A DNA stretch of 35,999 nucleotides from an uncultured Eubacteriales bacterium (GCA_944349545.1 CALVNG010000017.1:1-35999), one strand, 5' to 3'; counted from the stretch's first letter, positions 23,080-32,318 are shown. A program made the numbers and translations. The notes: generated by a model not told the origin, from the letters alone.

Positions 23080-25650
23080 ATGTACACTTTGTATGTGAAC
23101 GGTGCGGTATGCCGCACTGAAAAGAACAGCAAGCTGCTGGATTACCTGCGGGACGACCTGCGGCTGACCAGCGTGAAAAACGGCTGCGGCGAGGGCGCGT
23201 GCGGCACGTGCACCGTCCTGGTGGACGGCAAGAAGGCCAAGGCCTGCGTATTCCGGGTTGCCAAGCTGGATGGAAAGCACATCACAACCGTGGAGGGACT
23301 CACCGAGCGCGAGCGCGAGGTGTACGTCTACGCCTTCGGGCAGACGGGCGCGGTGCAGTGCGGCTTTTGCATCCCCGGCATGGTGCTGTGCGCCAAGGCG
23401 CTGATCGCCGAGAACCCCGACCCCACGCCCGAGGATGTCAAAAAGGCCATCCGGGGCAACATCTGCCGCTGCACGGGCTATGTGCGCATCGAGCAGGCCA
23501 TTTTGCTGGCGGCCAGGATGCTGCGCGAAAACCTGCCCGTGCCGGACAGCGACGCGGACGCGCGCATCGGCCACCTGTTTCCGCGGGTGGACGTGGCGGA
23601 AAAGGTGCTGGGAACCGGGCTTTTCGTGGACGACATCACCCTTCCCGGCATGATCTACGCCAAGGCCCTGCGCTCCAAATACCCGCGCGCGCGGGTGGAG
23701 AAGATCGACCTGACCCGCGCGCTGGCGCATCCCGACGTGGTCAGGATCCTTACCGCCAAGGATGTGCCCTTTAACAAGACCGGGCATATCATTCAGGACT
23801 GGGACGTGCTGATCGCCGAGGGCGACTGCACGCGCTACGTGGGCGACGCGATCGTGCTGGTAGCCACCAACCACAAGGAGACGCTGGACGAGGTGCTCAG
23901 CCTGGTGGACGTGACCTACACCGAGCTCACGCCCCTCACCGACCCGCGCGAGGCCATGAAGGAGGACGCGCCCAAGCTGCACGAAAACGGGAACATCCTC
24001 ACCAAGCAGGTGCTGCGCCGGGGCGACGTGGACAAGGCGATCGCCGAGGCGGCGTACGTGGTCACCCGGCACTATTCCACCCCGATGACCGACCATGCCT
24101 TCATGGAGCCGGAATGCGCCATCGGCATCCCGGACGGCGACGGCGGGCTTCTGATGTACACCGCCAGCCAGTCGGTCTACGACGAACAGAAGGAAATCAG
24201 CCGCATGCTCAAGCTGCCGCCGGAAAAGGTGCGCTGCCAGACCAAGCTGGTGGGCGGCGGCTTCGGCGGCAAGGAGGACATGAGCGTGCAGCATCACGCG
24301 GCGCTGATGGCCTGGGCCACGGGCCGGCCCGTGAAGGTGAAGTTCTCCCGGCAGGAGAGCCTCAACATCCACACCAAGCGCCACGCCATGGAGATGGACG
24401 TGACCACCGCCTGCGACAAGGACGGCAAACTCCTGGCCATGAAGGCGCTGCTCATCTCCGACTGCGGGGCCTACGCCTCCCTGGGCGGGCCGGTTTTGCA
24501 GCGCGCCTGCACGCATGCCGGCGGTCCCTACAACTTCCAGAACGTGGACATCACCGGCATCTGCGTCTATACCAACAACGTGCCCGGCGGCGCCTTCCGC
24601 GGCTTCGGCGTCACGCAGAGCTGCTTCGCGGGCGAGGTCAACCTGGACCTGCTGGCCGAGAAGGTGGGCATCTCCCCGTGGGAGATCCGCTACCGCAACG
24701 CCATCCGCCCCGGACAGGTGCTGCCCAACGGGCAGATCGCCTCGCCGGACACGGGCTATGTCGAATGTCTGGAGGCCGTGAGGGAAGCGTTTGAAAGCAG
24801 CCCCTACGCGGGCATCGCCGGGGCCATGAAAAACAGCGGCGTAGGCGTGGGCCTGCCGGACATCGGCCGCTGCCGCCTGGCCGTGGAAGGCGGCATGGTG
24901 CGCATCCGCACCAGCGCGGCGTGCATGGGCCAGGGCGTGGCTACGGTGTGCACGCAGCTCGTGCATGAGGTGACGGGCGTCGCGCCCGCGAGCATCTTCC
25001 ATGAGCGCGCCGACACCGCCGTCACCCCCAACTCCGGCACCTCCACCGCCAGCCGCCAGACCGTGTTCTGCGGCGAGGCCACGCGCCGCGCGGCCCAGCA
25101 GCTTTCGCAGGCGCTCAAGGCGGCGGGCGGCGACCTGACCAGGCTGGAGGGCCAGTCGTTCTACGGCGAGTACTCCGGCGTGACCGACCCCATGGGCTCC
25201 GACAAGCCCAACCCCGTCAGCCATGTGGCCTACGGCTATGCGGCGCAGGTGGTCGTCATGGACGAAAACAAAAAGGTCGTCCGCGTGGTGGCCGCCCATG
25301 ACGTGGGCCGCGTCGTCAATCCCCAGGCCTGCGCCGGACAGATCGAGGGCGGCGTGGTCATGGGCCTGGGCTACGGCCTGACCGAGGACTTCAAGATGGA
25401 AAACGGCTACGTCAAGAGCAAGTACGGCACGCTGGGCCTGCTGCGCTCCACGGATGTGCCGCCCATCGAGGTGCGCTTCATCGAAAAGGGCACGGACGAT
25501 CAGAACACCTTCGGCGCCAAGGGCGTGGGCGAGATCAGCGCCATTCCCGCCGCCCCGGCATGCGCCAACGCGGCCTACCGCGTGGACGGCCAGGAGCGCA
25601 CCAGCCTGCCCATCACAAACACGTTCTATCGGAAGGAGGGGGCCAAATGA
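23080..25650 (+). CDS. xdhD: Selenium-dependent-type xanthine dehydrogenase, [2Fe-2S] and Mo domains fused, no FAD domain
   Basis: An 856-residue molybdenum hydroxylase. Residues about 1-155 carry two [2Fe-2S] clusters: C36, C41, C44, C56, then C94, C97, C129, C131 (CGFCIPGM, CRCTGY). The rest is the molybdopterin part, with VGGGFGGKEDMS, GAFRGFGVTQS and the catalytic Glu block GAKGVGEIS. This matches XdhD and the selenium-dependent xanthine dehydrogenases of purine-fermenting Clostridia, which carry a labile Se ligand rather than selenocysteine. The FAD/NAD domain of classical XDH is absent and no separate FAD-subunit gene is present here, so another flavoprotein must take the electrons. It oxidises hypoxanthine or xanthine, or runs in reverse on urate. 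The stop overlaps the permease start. Confidence 0.94.
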   Translation: MYTLYVNGAVCRTEKNSKLLDYLRDDLRLTSVKNGCGEGACGTCTVLVDGKKAKACVFRVAKLDGKHITTVEGLTEREREVYVYAFGQTGAVQCGFCIPGMVLCAKALIAENPDPTPEDVKKAIRGNICRCTGYVRIEQAILLAARMLRENLPVPDSDADARIGHLFPRVDVAEKVLGTGLFVDDITLPGMIYAKALRSKYPRARVEKIDLTRALAHPDVVRILTAKDVPFNKTGHIIQDWDVLIAEGDCTRYVGDAIVLVATNHKETLDEVLSLVDVTYTELTPLTDPREAMKEDAPKLHENGNILTKQVLRRGDVDKAIAEAAYVVTRHYSTPMTDHAFMEPECAIGIPDGDGGLLMYTASQSVYDEQKEISRMLKLPPEKVRCQTKLVGGGFGGKEDMSVQHHAALMAWATGRPVKVKFSRQESLNIHTKRHAMEMDVTTACDKDGKLLAMKALLISDCGAYASLGGPVLQRACTHAGGPYNFQNVDITGICVYTNNVPGGAFRGFGVTQSCFAGEVNLDLLAEKVGISPWEIRYRNAIRPGQVLPNGQIASPDTGYVECLEAVREAFESSPYAGIAGAMKNSGVGVGLPDIGRCRLAVEGGMVRIRTSAACMGQGVATVCTQLVHEVTGVAPASIFHERADTAVTPNSGTSTASRQTVFCGEATRRAAQQLSQALKAAGGDLTRLEGQSFYGEYSGVTDPMGSDKPNPVSHVAYGYAAQVVVMDENKKVVRVVAAHDVGRVVNPQACAGQIEGGVVMGLGYGLTEDFKMENGYVKSKYGTLGLLRSTDVPPIEVRFIEKGTDDQNTFGAKGVGEISAIPAAPACANAAYRVDGQERTSLPITNTFYRKEGAK

Positions 25651-26972
25651 GCGCGCGCACGACGGCGACGGCGGACGCCCTGTATACCCGCCGCGGCAGG
25701 CCGGCCATCGGAAAGGCCATTCCGCTCGCCCTGCAGCATGTGGTGGCCATGGTGGTCGGCTGCATCACCATGCCCATGATCGTGGCCTCCTCGGCCGGCG
25801 TTTCGCCCCAGGACCAGATCATCATGGTACAGGCCAGCCTGCTGGTGGCGGCGCTGGCGATTCTGTTGCAGGCGTTCGGGGTGAAGGGCTTCCTCTCCAG
25901 CTGCCTGCCGGTGATGGTGGGAAGCGGCTTCGCTTTTTTGCCCACGCTGCGCTCCATCGTGGAGCAGTACGGCATGTCGGGTCTTGCGGGCGCGCAGATC
26001 GCGGGCGCCGTGATGGGCATGGTCGTGGGCCTGGTCTTTAAGAAAATCCGCTTTCTCTTCCCGCCCATCGTGACCGGCAGCGTGGTGTTGACCATCGGCA
26101 TCTCGCTCTATGACACGGCGGTCAACTACATGGCCGGCGGTTCGGCGGTGGCGCCCACCTATGGCAGCGCCGGCAACTGGATTCTGGCGCTGGTCACGCT
26201 GGTCACGGTCATCGTGGCGGGCCAGTTCGGCAAAGGCATGATGAAAGCCAGCGCCACGCTCATCGGCATGCTGGTGGGCTATCTCGCGGCCGCCCTCACC
26301 GGGGGCATCGACTTTTCGGGCATCGCCTCGGCCGGCTGGGTACAGCTCCCCGAGCCCTTCCACTTCGCGCCCGCCTTCCACTTCAACGCCATCATCAGCC
26401 TGGGCATCGTCTTTATGGTCAACGCCGTGCAGGACATCGGACAGCTGGAGGCCACGGCCAACGGCGTCTATGAGCGCGAGGCCGACGGCGCGGAGATCAC
26501 CGGCGGCGTGATCGGCAACAACCTGTGCAGCCTGCTGGGCGGCATCCTGGGCGGTGTGCCCGTGGCCACCGCCGGGCAGAACGTGGGCATCGTCGTCACC
26601 ACCAAGGTCATCAACCGCGTGGTCTTTGGCATCGCGGGGGTGGTGGTGCTGGTGGCGGGCCTCGTGCCCAAGCTCAGCGCCATCCTCGTCACCATTCCCC
26701 AGCCGGTGCTGGGCGGCGCGACGATCACGGTGTTCGGCTCCATCGCCATGACCGGCGTGCGCATGCTCGCGCGCGAGGGCCTCAGCCCGCGCAGCACCTT
26801 TATCGCGGGCTTGAGCGTGGCGCTGGCGGTGGGCATCCCTCAGCTTCCGGGCGTCTTTGCGGGCTGCCCCGCGTGGATCGGACAGATCTTCGGCGGCTCG
26901 GAGGTCATCATCGTGGCGCTCACGGCCATTTTGCTCAACCTCATCCTTCCCAGGGAAAAAAAGGAGATTTGA
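25647..26972 (+). CDS. NCS2 (uracil-xanthine) family purine permease
   Basis: A 441-residue membrane protein with about 14 hydrophobic segments and the NAT signature QNVGIVVTTK near residue 311. It begins LALQHVVAMVVGCITMPMIV, the usual N-terminal QH motif of NCS2 carriers. It would import xanthine, urate or a related purine for the flanking enzymes. One oddity: where characterised members have E-[ST]-x-G-D in TM8, this one reads Q262-D-I-G-Q266, losing both acidic residues. ATG 25647 overlaps the XDH stop by 4 nt. Confidence 0.93.
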   Translation: MSARTTATADALYTRRGRPAIGKAIPLALQHVVAMVVGCITMPMIVASSAGVSPQDQIIMVQASLLVAALAILLQAFGVKGFLSSCLPVMVGSGFAFLPTLRSIVEQYGMSGLAGAQIAGAVMGMVVGLVFKKIRFLFPPIVTGSVVLTIGISLYDTAVNYMAGGSAVAPTYGSAGNWILALVTLVTVIVAGQFGKGMMKASATLIGMLVGYLAAALTGGIDFSGIASAGWVQLPEPFHFAPAFHFNAIISLGIVFMVNAVQDIGQLEATANGVYEREADGAEITGGVIGNNLCSLLGGILGGVPVATAGQNVGIVVTTKVINRVVFGIAGVVVLVAGLVPKLSAILVTIPQPVLGGATITVFGSIAMTGVRMLAREGLSPRSTFIAGLSVALAVGIPQLPGVFAGCPAWIGQIFGGSEVIIVALTAILLNLILPREKKEI

Positions 26973-26975
26973 CGT

Positions 26976-28196
26976 ATGAAGGAATCCTTTAAGATCGTCA
27001 CCTATCCGCGCCAGGCAAAGCCGGATACCGACCTGTCCGCCTTCACTATCGAGCAGGCCCGCAAGGCGCGGGACTTCCACGCCAGCTTCGACGTGTATGC
27101 CCAAACGCCCCTCACCGCCCTGCCGGGGCTGGCAAAGGCGCTGGGCGTCGCCTCCATCCATGTGAAGGACGAGAGCTACCGCTTTGGCCTCAACGCCTTC
27201 AAGGTGCTCGGCGGCAGCTATGCGCTGGGGCGCTACATCGCCAAGCGTCTGGGCGAGGACATCGCGGACCTGCCCGCCTCGCGCATCCTCTCCGACGAGG
27301 TGCGCAAGAGGCTGGGCGAGGTGACCTTTGTCACCGCCACGGACGGCAACCACGGCCGCGGCGTCGCCTGGACGGCCAACCGGCTCGGCCAGCATTCCGT
27401 GGTGTACATGCCCAAGGGCTCCGCCGCCGAGCGGCTGGCCAACATCCGCGCCGAGGGCGCGGACGCCTCCATCACCGACCTCAACTACGACGACGCGGTC
27501 CGCCTGGCCAACCGCCAGGCCGTCGAAAAGGGCTGGGTCATGGTGCAGGACACCGCCTGGGAGGGGTATACCGACATCCCCCTGTGGATCATGCAGGGCT
27601 ATACGACCATGGGCTATGAGATCGTGCAGCAGCTTGAGGCCATGGGGGCGGAAAAGCCCACGCATGTGTTCCTGCAGGCGGGCGTGGGCAGCATGGCGGG
27701 CGCGATGACGGGCTTTCTGACCTCGTATTACGGTGCGGAGCGGCCCTTCATCACCGTGGTGGAACCCAACAAGGCCGACTGCGTGTTCCGCACCGCGGAG
27801 GCCAACGACGGCAAGCTGCACTTCGTAACCGGCGAGATGAACACCATCATGGCCGGCCTTGCCTGCGGCGAGCCGTGCACCATCGGCTGGGAGGTGCTCA
27901 AGAACTGCGCCGACGCCTTCATCAGCTGCCCGGACTACGCCGCGGCGGACGGCATGCGCATCCTCGCCGCCCCCGTGCGCGGCGACCAGCCCATCGTGTC
28001 GGGCGAATCGGGCGCGGCGACCACGGGCTGCGTGGCCAACATCCTGCTGCGCGAAGGGCTGCATGAGCTTAAGGAAAAGCTGCATCTGGACGCCTCCAGC
28101 CGCGTGCTGTTCATCAGCACCGAGGGCGACACCGACCGCGACAACTACCGCAAGGTGGTCTGGGGCGGCAAATATTCCAAGGTATACGAAGCGTAA
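26976..28196 (+). CDS. ygeX: Diaminopropionate ammonia-lyase
   Basis: A 406-residue PLP enzyme of the tryptophan-synthase-beta/threonine-deaminase fold. The PLP lysine is K76 in RFGLNAFKVLGGSYALG. TATDGNHGRGVAW is the phosphate/substrate loop. DTAWEGYTDIPLWIMQGYTTM and GESGAATTGC are characteristic of 2,3-diaminopropionate ammonia-lyase. It splits diaminopropionate to pyruvate and two ammonia through 2-aminoacrylate, the last carbon-yielding step in the proposed anaerobic urate pathway. It starts 3 nt after the permease stop. Confidence 0.94.
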   Translation: MKESFKIVTYPRQAKPDTDLSAFTIEQARKARDFHASFDVYAQTPLTALPGLAKALGVASIHVKDESYRFGLNAFKVLGGSYALGRYIAKRLGEDIADLPASRILSDEVRKRLGEVTFVTATDGNHGRGVAWTANRLGQHSVVYMPKGSAAERLANIRAEGADASITDLNYDDAVRLANRQAVEKGWVMVQDTAWEGYTDIPLWIMQGYTTMGYEIVQQLEAMGAEKPTHVFLQAGVGSMAGAMTGFLTSYYGAERPFITVVEPNKADCVFRTAEANDGKLHFVTGEMNTIMAGLACGEPCTIGWEVLKNCADAFISCPDYAAADGMRILAAPVRGDQPIVSGESGAATTGCVANILLREGLHELKEKLHLDASSRVLFISTEGDTDRDNYRKVVWGGKYSKVYEA

Positions 28197-28217
28197 CGCA
28201 TAGAAAGGAGCATCGCC

Positions 28218-29402
28218 ATGTTGAACGAAACGCAGAAAAACGAAGTGGTGGCCCTGTGCCAGAAGCTGATCCAGTCGCCCAGCACCAGCGGACACGAGGA
28301 GGGCGTGGTTGAGCGCCTGAAGGCGTTCTTTGAGGCAAACGGCTTTGACAGCGTGCACGTGGACCGCTACGGCAACGTCATCGGCTGCATCAAGGGCTCC
28401 CGCCCCGGCCCCAGGATTCTCTTTGACGGGCACATCGATACCGTCCCCGTGGGCGACCCCGCCACCTGGGAGCATGACCCGTTTGCCGCCGAGATCGTGG
28501 ACGGCAAAATCTACGGCCGCGGCACCTCGGACATGAAGGGCGCGGTAGCCGCCATGGCGTGCGCCGCCGCCAACTACGCCAAGGCCACGAACAAGGATTT
28601 CGCGGGCGAGATCTACGTGGCGGGCGTGGTGCACGAGGAGTGCTTCGAGGGTGTGGCGGCGCGCGAGATCAGCGCCTATGTCAAGCCCGACTACGTCGTC
28701 ATCGGCGAGGCCAGCCAGCTCAACCTCAAGATCGGCCAGCGCGGCCGCGCCGAGATCGTCGTGGAGACCTTCGGCAAGCCCTGCCACAGCGCCAACCCCG
28801 AAAAGGGCATCAACGCGGTCTACAAGATGGCCAAGGTCATCGAGGCCATCCGCACGCTGGAGCCCACCCATCATCCGGTGCTGGGCGACGGCATCCTGGA
28901 ATTGACCGACATCAAGTCCGCGCCCTATCCGGGCGCTTCCGTGGTGCCGGAGTACTGCCGCGCGACCTATGACCGCCGCCTGCTGGTGGGCGAAACAAAG
29001 GAAAGCGTGCTTGCGCCCATCAACGCCCTGCTGGAGAAGCTCATGGCCGAGGACCCGCAGCTCAAGGTCAAGGCCAGCTACGCCGTGGGCCGGGAGATGT
29101 GCCACACCGGCAACGAGATCGAGGGCGAACGCTTCTTCCCCGGCTGGCTGTATGACGAGAACGACGATTTTGTGCAGGCCGTCTATGGCGAGCTCAAGGC
29201 CATGGGCTACAATCCCACCATCACCCAGTACAACTTCTGCACCAACGGCAGCCACTACGCGGGCGAGGCGGGCGTCAAGACCTTCGGCCTCGGACCCAGC
29301 CGCGAGAACCTGGCGCACACCATCAACGAGTACATCGAGATCGACCAGCTCGTGAAGGTCTGCGACTGCTACACCGGCGTGATGAAGGCGCTGCTGAAAT
29401 AA
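28218..29402 (+). CDS. ygeY: YgeY-family M20 metallohydrolase
   Basis: A 394-residue M20/ArgE-DapE-type enzyme. Metal and catalytic blocks are LFDGHIDTVPVGD, GRGTSDMKGAVAAM, VVHEECFEGVA (general base Glu pair), IGEASQL and the late His in ENLAHTINEYIEI. The closest named group is the YgeY 'selenium metabolism hydrolase' family, always found beside ygeX and ssnA. It probably hydrolyses an N-acyl or N-carbamoyl bond to release diaminopropionate or a related amino acid for YgeX (inference). GAAAGGAG precedes ATG 28218. Confidence 0.93.
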   Translation: MLNETQKNEVVALCQKLIQSPSTSGHEEGVVERLKAFFEANGFDSVHVDRYGNVIGCIKGSRPGPRILFDGHIDTVPVGDPATWEHDPFAAEIVDGKIYGRGTSDMKGAVAAMACAAANYAKATNKDFAGEIYVAGVVHEECFEGVAAREISAYVKPDYVVIGEASQLNLKIGQRGRAEIVVETFGKPCHSANPEKGINAVYKMAKVIEAIRTLEPTHHPVLGDGILELTDIKSAPYPGASVVPEYCRATYDRRLLVGETKESVLAPINALLEKLMAEDPQLKVKASYAVGREMCHTGNEIEGERFFPGWLYDENDDFVQAVYGELKAMGYNPTITQYNFCTNGSHYAGEAGVKTFGLGPSRENLAHTINEYIEIDQLVKVCDCYTGVMKALLK

Positions 29403-29417
29403 GAAGGGAGCAAAACG

Positions 29418-31010
29418 ATGGCTTCTCTGCTTTTGAAGGGCGGCCGCGTGGTGGACGGCACGGGCAAAGCCGCCTTTGAGGCCGATGTGCTCGTCCGGGA
29501 CGGGAAGATCGCCGCGGTGGGCCGCGGCCTGTCCGGCGCGGACCGAGAGATCGATGTGACGGGCCTCGTTGTCGCGCCCGGCTTCATCGACACCCACAGC
29601 CATTCCGACCTGGACGTGCTGCTGCGTCCGCAGGTGCTGCCCAAGATCATGCAGGGCATCACCACGGAGCTGCTGGGGCAGGACGGCGTGTCCCTCGCGC
29701 CGCTGCCCACGCGCTTCATCAGCCCCTGGCGCAAGAACCTCGCCGGGCTGGACGGCGACAGCGACGAGATTGACTGGACCTTTGAAACCACGGACAACTA
29801 TCTCAAGATGATCGAGGCGGCGCATCCGGGCCTGAACGAGATGTACCTGGTGCCGCACGGCAACATCCGCATGGAGGCCATGGGGCTGGACAACCGCCTG
29901 CCCACGGAGGACGAGCTGGAGGCCATGCGCCGCATCACCCGCCGGGAGATGGAGGCGGGCGCGATGGGCCTTTCCACGGGGCTGATCTACATCCCCTGCG
30001 CCTATGGCGAGAGCCGAGAGCTGATCGAGATGTGCAAGGTGGTGGCGGAGTACGACGGCGTGTTCGTCATCCACCAGCGCAGCGAGGCCGATACCATCCT
30101 GGACAGCATGAAAGAGGTCATCGAGATCGGCCGTCAGTCCGGCGTCAAGGTACACTGGAGCCACTTCAAGGTCTGCGGCAAGCAGAACTGGGACAAGATC
30201 GACGCCGTGCTCGCGCTTCTGGATGAGGCCAAAGCCGAGGGCATCACCGTCAGCTTCGACCAGTACCCCTATGTGGCCGGCAGCACCATGATGGGCGCGA
30301 TTCTGCCGCCGTGGGTGCACGACGGCGGCACGGACAAGGCCGTGGCGCGCCTGGCCGACCCGGAGCTGCGCAAAAAGATGGTTCACGACATGGAAAACGG
30401 CATCCCCGGCTGGGATAACTTCGTGGACTTCGCCGGGTTTGAAAACATCTACGTCACCAGCGTCAAGACGGAGAAGAACGCCGACGCGGTGGGCCTGTCC
30501 ATCGTGGAGCTGGCAAAGAAGCGCGGCACGGACCCCTACACGGCGGCGTTCGACCTGCTTTTGCAGGAGGAAAACGCCGTGGGCATGGTGGATTTCTACG
30601 GCACGGAGGAGCATGTGCGGCGCTTCATGCGCCGGCCGGAGATGAACGTGTGCACCGACGGCCTGCTCTGCCCCGGAAAGCCGCATCCGCGCCTCTACGG
30701 CAGCTTTGCCCGCGTGCTGGGACGCTATGCGCGTAAGGAAGGGGTGCTGACCCTGGAGGAGGCCGTGCGCAAGATGACAGGCAAGGCTGCGCAGGTGCTC
30801 TCGCTCAGGGACCGCGGGCTGATTCAGGAGGGCATGCACGCCGACATCACCGTCTTTGACGCCGCCACCATCCTCGACAAGGGCACCTTTACCGACCCGA
30901 TTCAATTCCCCGACGGCATCGCCTACGTCATCGTCAACGGCGAGGTGGCCGTCGATCACGGCGCGCATACCGGCGCGCTCAACGGGCGCGTCATCCGGCG
31001 CGGCCGCTGA
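29418..31010 (+). CDS. D-aminoacylase-like amidohydrolase (N-acyl-D-amino acid deacylase family)
   Basis: A 530-residue amidohydrolase. [14 protein letters not shown] carries the H-x-H pair. [11 protein letters not shown] and [13 protein letters not shown] are the central blocks. [20 protein letters not shown] with [16 protein letters not shown] is the typical D-aminoacylase C-terminal block. The residue that is Cys in classical D-aminoacylase (GNCG) reads GQDG here, so an Asp replaces the metal-bridging Cys and the substrate may differ. In this operon it could remove an N-carbamoyl or N-acyl group left by the hydantoinase. The carbamoyltransferase (ygeW) often found in such clusters is not present in this window. 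Confidence 0.88.
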   Translation: MASLLLKGGRVVDGTGKAAFEADVLVRDGKIAAVGRGLSGADREIDVTGLVVAPGFIDTHSHSDLDVLLRPQVLPKIMQGITTELLGQDGVSLAPLPTRFISPWRKNLAGLDGDSDEIDWTFETTDNYLKMIEAAHPGLNEMYLVPHGNIRMEAMGLDNRLPTEDELEAMRRITRREMEAGAMGLSTGLIYIPCAYGESRELIEMCKVVAEYDGVFVIHQRSEADTILDSMKEVIEIGRQSGVKVHWSHFKVCGKQNWDKIDAVLALLDEAKAEGITVSFDQYPYVAGSTMMGAILPPWVHDGGTDKAVARLADPELRKKMVHDMENGIPGWDNFVDFAGFENIYVTSVKTEKNADAVGLSIVELAKKRGTDPYTAAFDLLLQEENAVGMVDFYGTEEHVRRFMRRPEMNVCTDGLLCPGKPHPRLYGSFARVLGRYARKEGVLTLEEAVRKMTGKAAQVLSLRDRGLIQEGMHADITVFDAATILDKGTFTDPIQFPDGIAYVIVNGEVAVDHGAHTGALNGRVIRRGR

Positions 31011-31039
31011 AACCATCAAATTTTAAGGAGGAATTGCTC

Positions 31040-31417
31040 ATGAATACCGCCGTTTCCACCGAAAAGGCCCCCGCCGCCATCGGCCCCTATTCGCAGGCCG
31101 TGCAGGCCGGAAATACCGTCTATGTCTCCGGCCAGCTGCCCATCGACCCCGCCACCGGCGCGTTTGCCGGCGAGGACATCCGTGCGCAGACGCGCCAGTC
31201 GCTGACCAACATCTGCGCCATCCTTGAGGCCGTGGGCGCGGACATGTCCAAGGTCGTCAAGACCACGGTGCTTCTCAAAAACATCGCGGATTTTGCCGCG
31301 ATGAACGAGGTTTACGCGGAGTTCTTCGCCGCGCCCTATCCCGCCCGCGCCGCGTTCCAGGTGGCCGCGCTGCCCAAGGACGCGCTGGTGGAGATCGAGT
31401 GCGTGGCGGTGATCTGA
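31040..31417 (+). CDS. ridA: RidA family enamine/imine deaminase
   Basis: A 125-residue YjgF/YER057c/UK114 protein. Key features are [22 protein letters not shown], the catalytic Arg (R103) in [16 protein letters not shown] and VEIECVAVI at the end. RidA hydrolyses 2-aminoacrylate to pyruvate and ammonia; YgeX, encoded 3 kb upstream, makes exactly this intermediate, so the gene suits the operon. ATG 31040 lies 8 nt after AAGGAGG; a TTG at 31034 in the same frame is too close to the site. Confidence 0.95.
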   Translation: MNTAVSTEKAPAAIGPYSQAVQAGNTVYVSGQLPIDPATGAFAGEDIRAQTRQSLTNICAILEAVGADMSKVVKTTVLLKNIADFAAMNEVYAEFFAAPYPARAAFQVAALPKDALVEIECVAVI

Positions 31418-31419
31418 CC

Positions 31420-31456
31420 GGGCATCGCGCGGCCTGCGCGGCCGCGCGCCCTTTTT
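31420..31456 (+). terminator. Terminator-like hairpin inside the operon, between ridA and nfnA
   Basis: GGGC (31420-31423) with GCCC (31448-31451) and GCGCGGCC (31427-31434) with GGCCGCGC (31440-31447), with an ATC bulge, are followed by TTTTT at 31452-31456. It is probably leaky, lowering expression of the NfnA/NfnB genes, because no separate promoter is evident in the 18 nt left before the next start. Confidence 0.7.
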
Positions 31457-31474
31457 AGAAAGCGGAGGAACAAG

Positions 31475-32317
31475 ATGTACAGAATTGTGGAAAAAGAGGC
31501 GCTCAATCCCACGGTGACCCGCATGGTCATCGAGGCGCCGCTGGTGGCCCGCAAGGCCCAGCCTGGGCAGTTCATCATCTTCCGCGCGTCGGAGGACGGC
31601 GAGCGCGTGCCGCTGACGATCGCGGATTACGACCGGGAAAAGGGCACCGTGACGATCATCTTTCAGATCGTGGGCGGGGCGACCATGGAGCTTAACGCAC
31701 TTGAGGCGGGCGACAGCCTGACCGACTTCGTGGGCCCGCTGGGCAAGCCCAGCGATCTGGAGGGGCTGAAGAAGGTGGCGGTCGTGGGCGGCGGCGTGGG
31801 CTGCGCCATCGCCTATCCCACGGCCAAGCGCCTGCATGAGCTGGGCGCGGAGGTCCATGCGGTGGTAGGCTTCCGCAGCCGCGACCTGGTGATTTTGGAA
31901 AAGGAGTTCTCCGCCGTTTCGGACCGGATGCTCATGATGACCGACGACGGCAGCTACGGCGAAAAGGGCCTGGTCACCAACGCGCTGGAAAGGCTTATCC
32001 AGGAGGGCAACCGCTACGACGAGGTCATCGCCATCGGCCCGCTGGTCATGATGAAGTTCGTGTGCAAGGTGACGGAGAAATACGGCGTCAAAACGACCGT
32101 GTCCATGAATCCCATCATGATCGACGGCACCGGCATGTGCGGCGGCTGCCGCCTCACCGTGGGCGGGCAGACAAAGTTTGCCTGCGTGGACGGCCCGGAC
32201 TTCGACGGGCATCAGGTGGACTTTGACGAGGCGATACAGCGCGGGGGAATGTACCGCGACTTTGAGGCGCACGCGCGCGAGGCCGCCTGCAACCTGTTCA
32301 AGAAGGAGGCGGAGTGA
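31475..32317 (+). CDS. NfnA/SudB-like FAD-NAD binding [2Fe-2S] subunit
   Basis: A 280-residue protein of the sulfide/dihydroorotate-dehydrogenase electron-transfer (PyrK, NfnA) family. It has a ferredoxin-reductase FAD domain (KAQPGQFIIFRASEDGERVP, then LTIADYD), an NAD-binding loop KKVAVVGGGVGCAIAYP near residue 105, and C-terminal Cys ligands for a [2Fe-2S] cluster (GTGMCGGCRLTV, FACVDGPDFDGH). With the next gene it resembles NfnAB, the electron-bifurcating NADH-dependent ferredoxin:NADP+ oxidoreductase of Clostridia. In this operon the pair could connect purine oxidation to ferredoxin and NADPH. Confidence 0.9.
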   Translation: MYRIVEKEALNPTVTRMVIEAPLVARKAQPGQFIIFRASEDGERVPLTIADYDREKGTVTIIFQIVGGATMELNALEAGDSLTDFVGPLGKPSDLEGLKKVAVVGGGVGCAIAYPTAKRLHELGAEVHAVVGFRSRDLVILEKEFSAVSDRMLMMTDDGSYGEKGLVTNALERLIQEGNRYDEVIAIGPLVMMKFVCKVTEKYGVKTTVSMNPIMIDGTGMCGGCRLTVGGQTKFACVDGPDFDGHQVDFDEAIQRGGMYRDFEAHAREAACNLFKKEAE

Positions 32318-32318
32318 G

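Noticed and set aside
17604-23132. Very long open frame (about 1840 codons) on the - strand
   Set aside because: It lies opposite ssnA, ygfK and the hydantoinase gene, all with clear family motifs. Its translation is His/Gly/Ala/Arg-rich without motifs. Long antisense frames are expected in GC-rich coding DNA.
25626-31019. Long open frame (about 1800 codons) on the - strand
   Set aside because: It is the antisense of the permease, ygeX, ygeY and D-aminoacylase genes. There is no ribosome binding site or recognisable domain, and the composition is that of a mirror frame.
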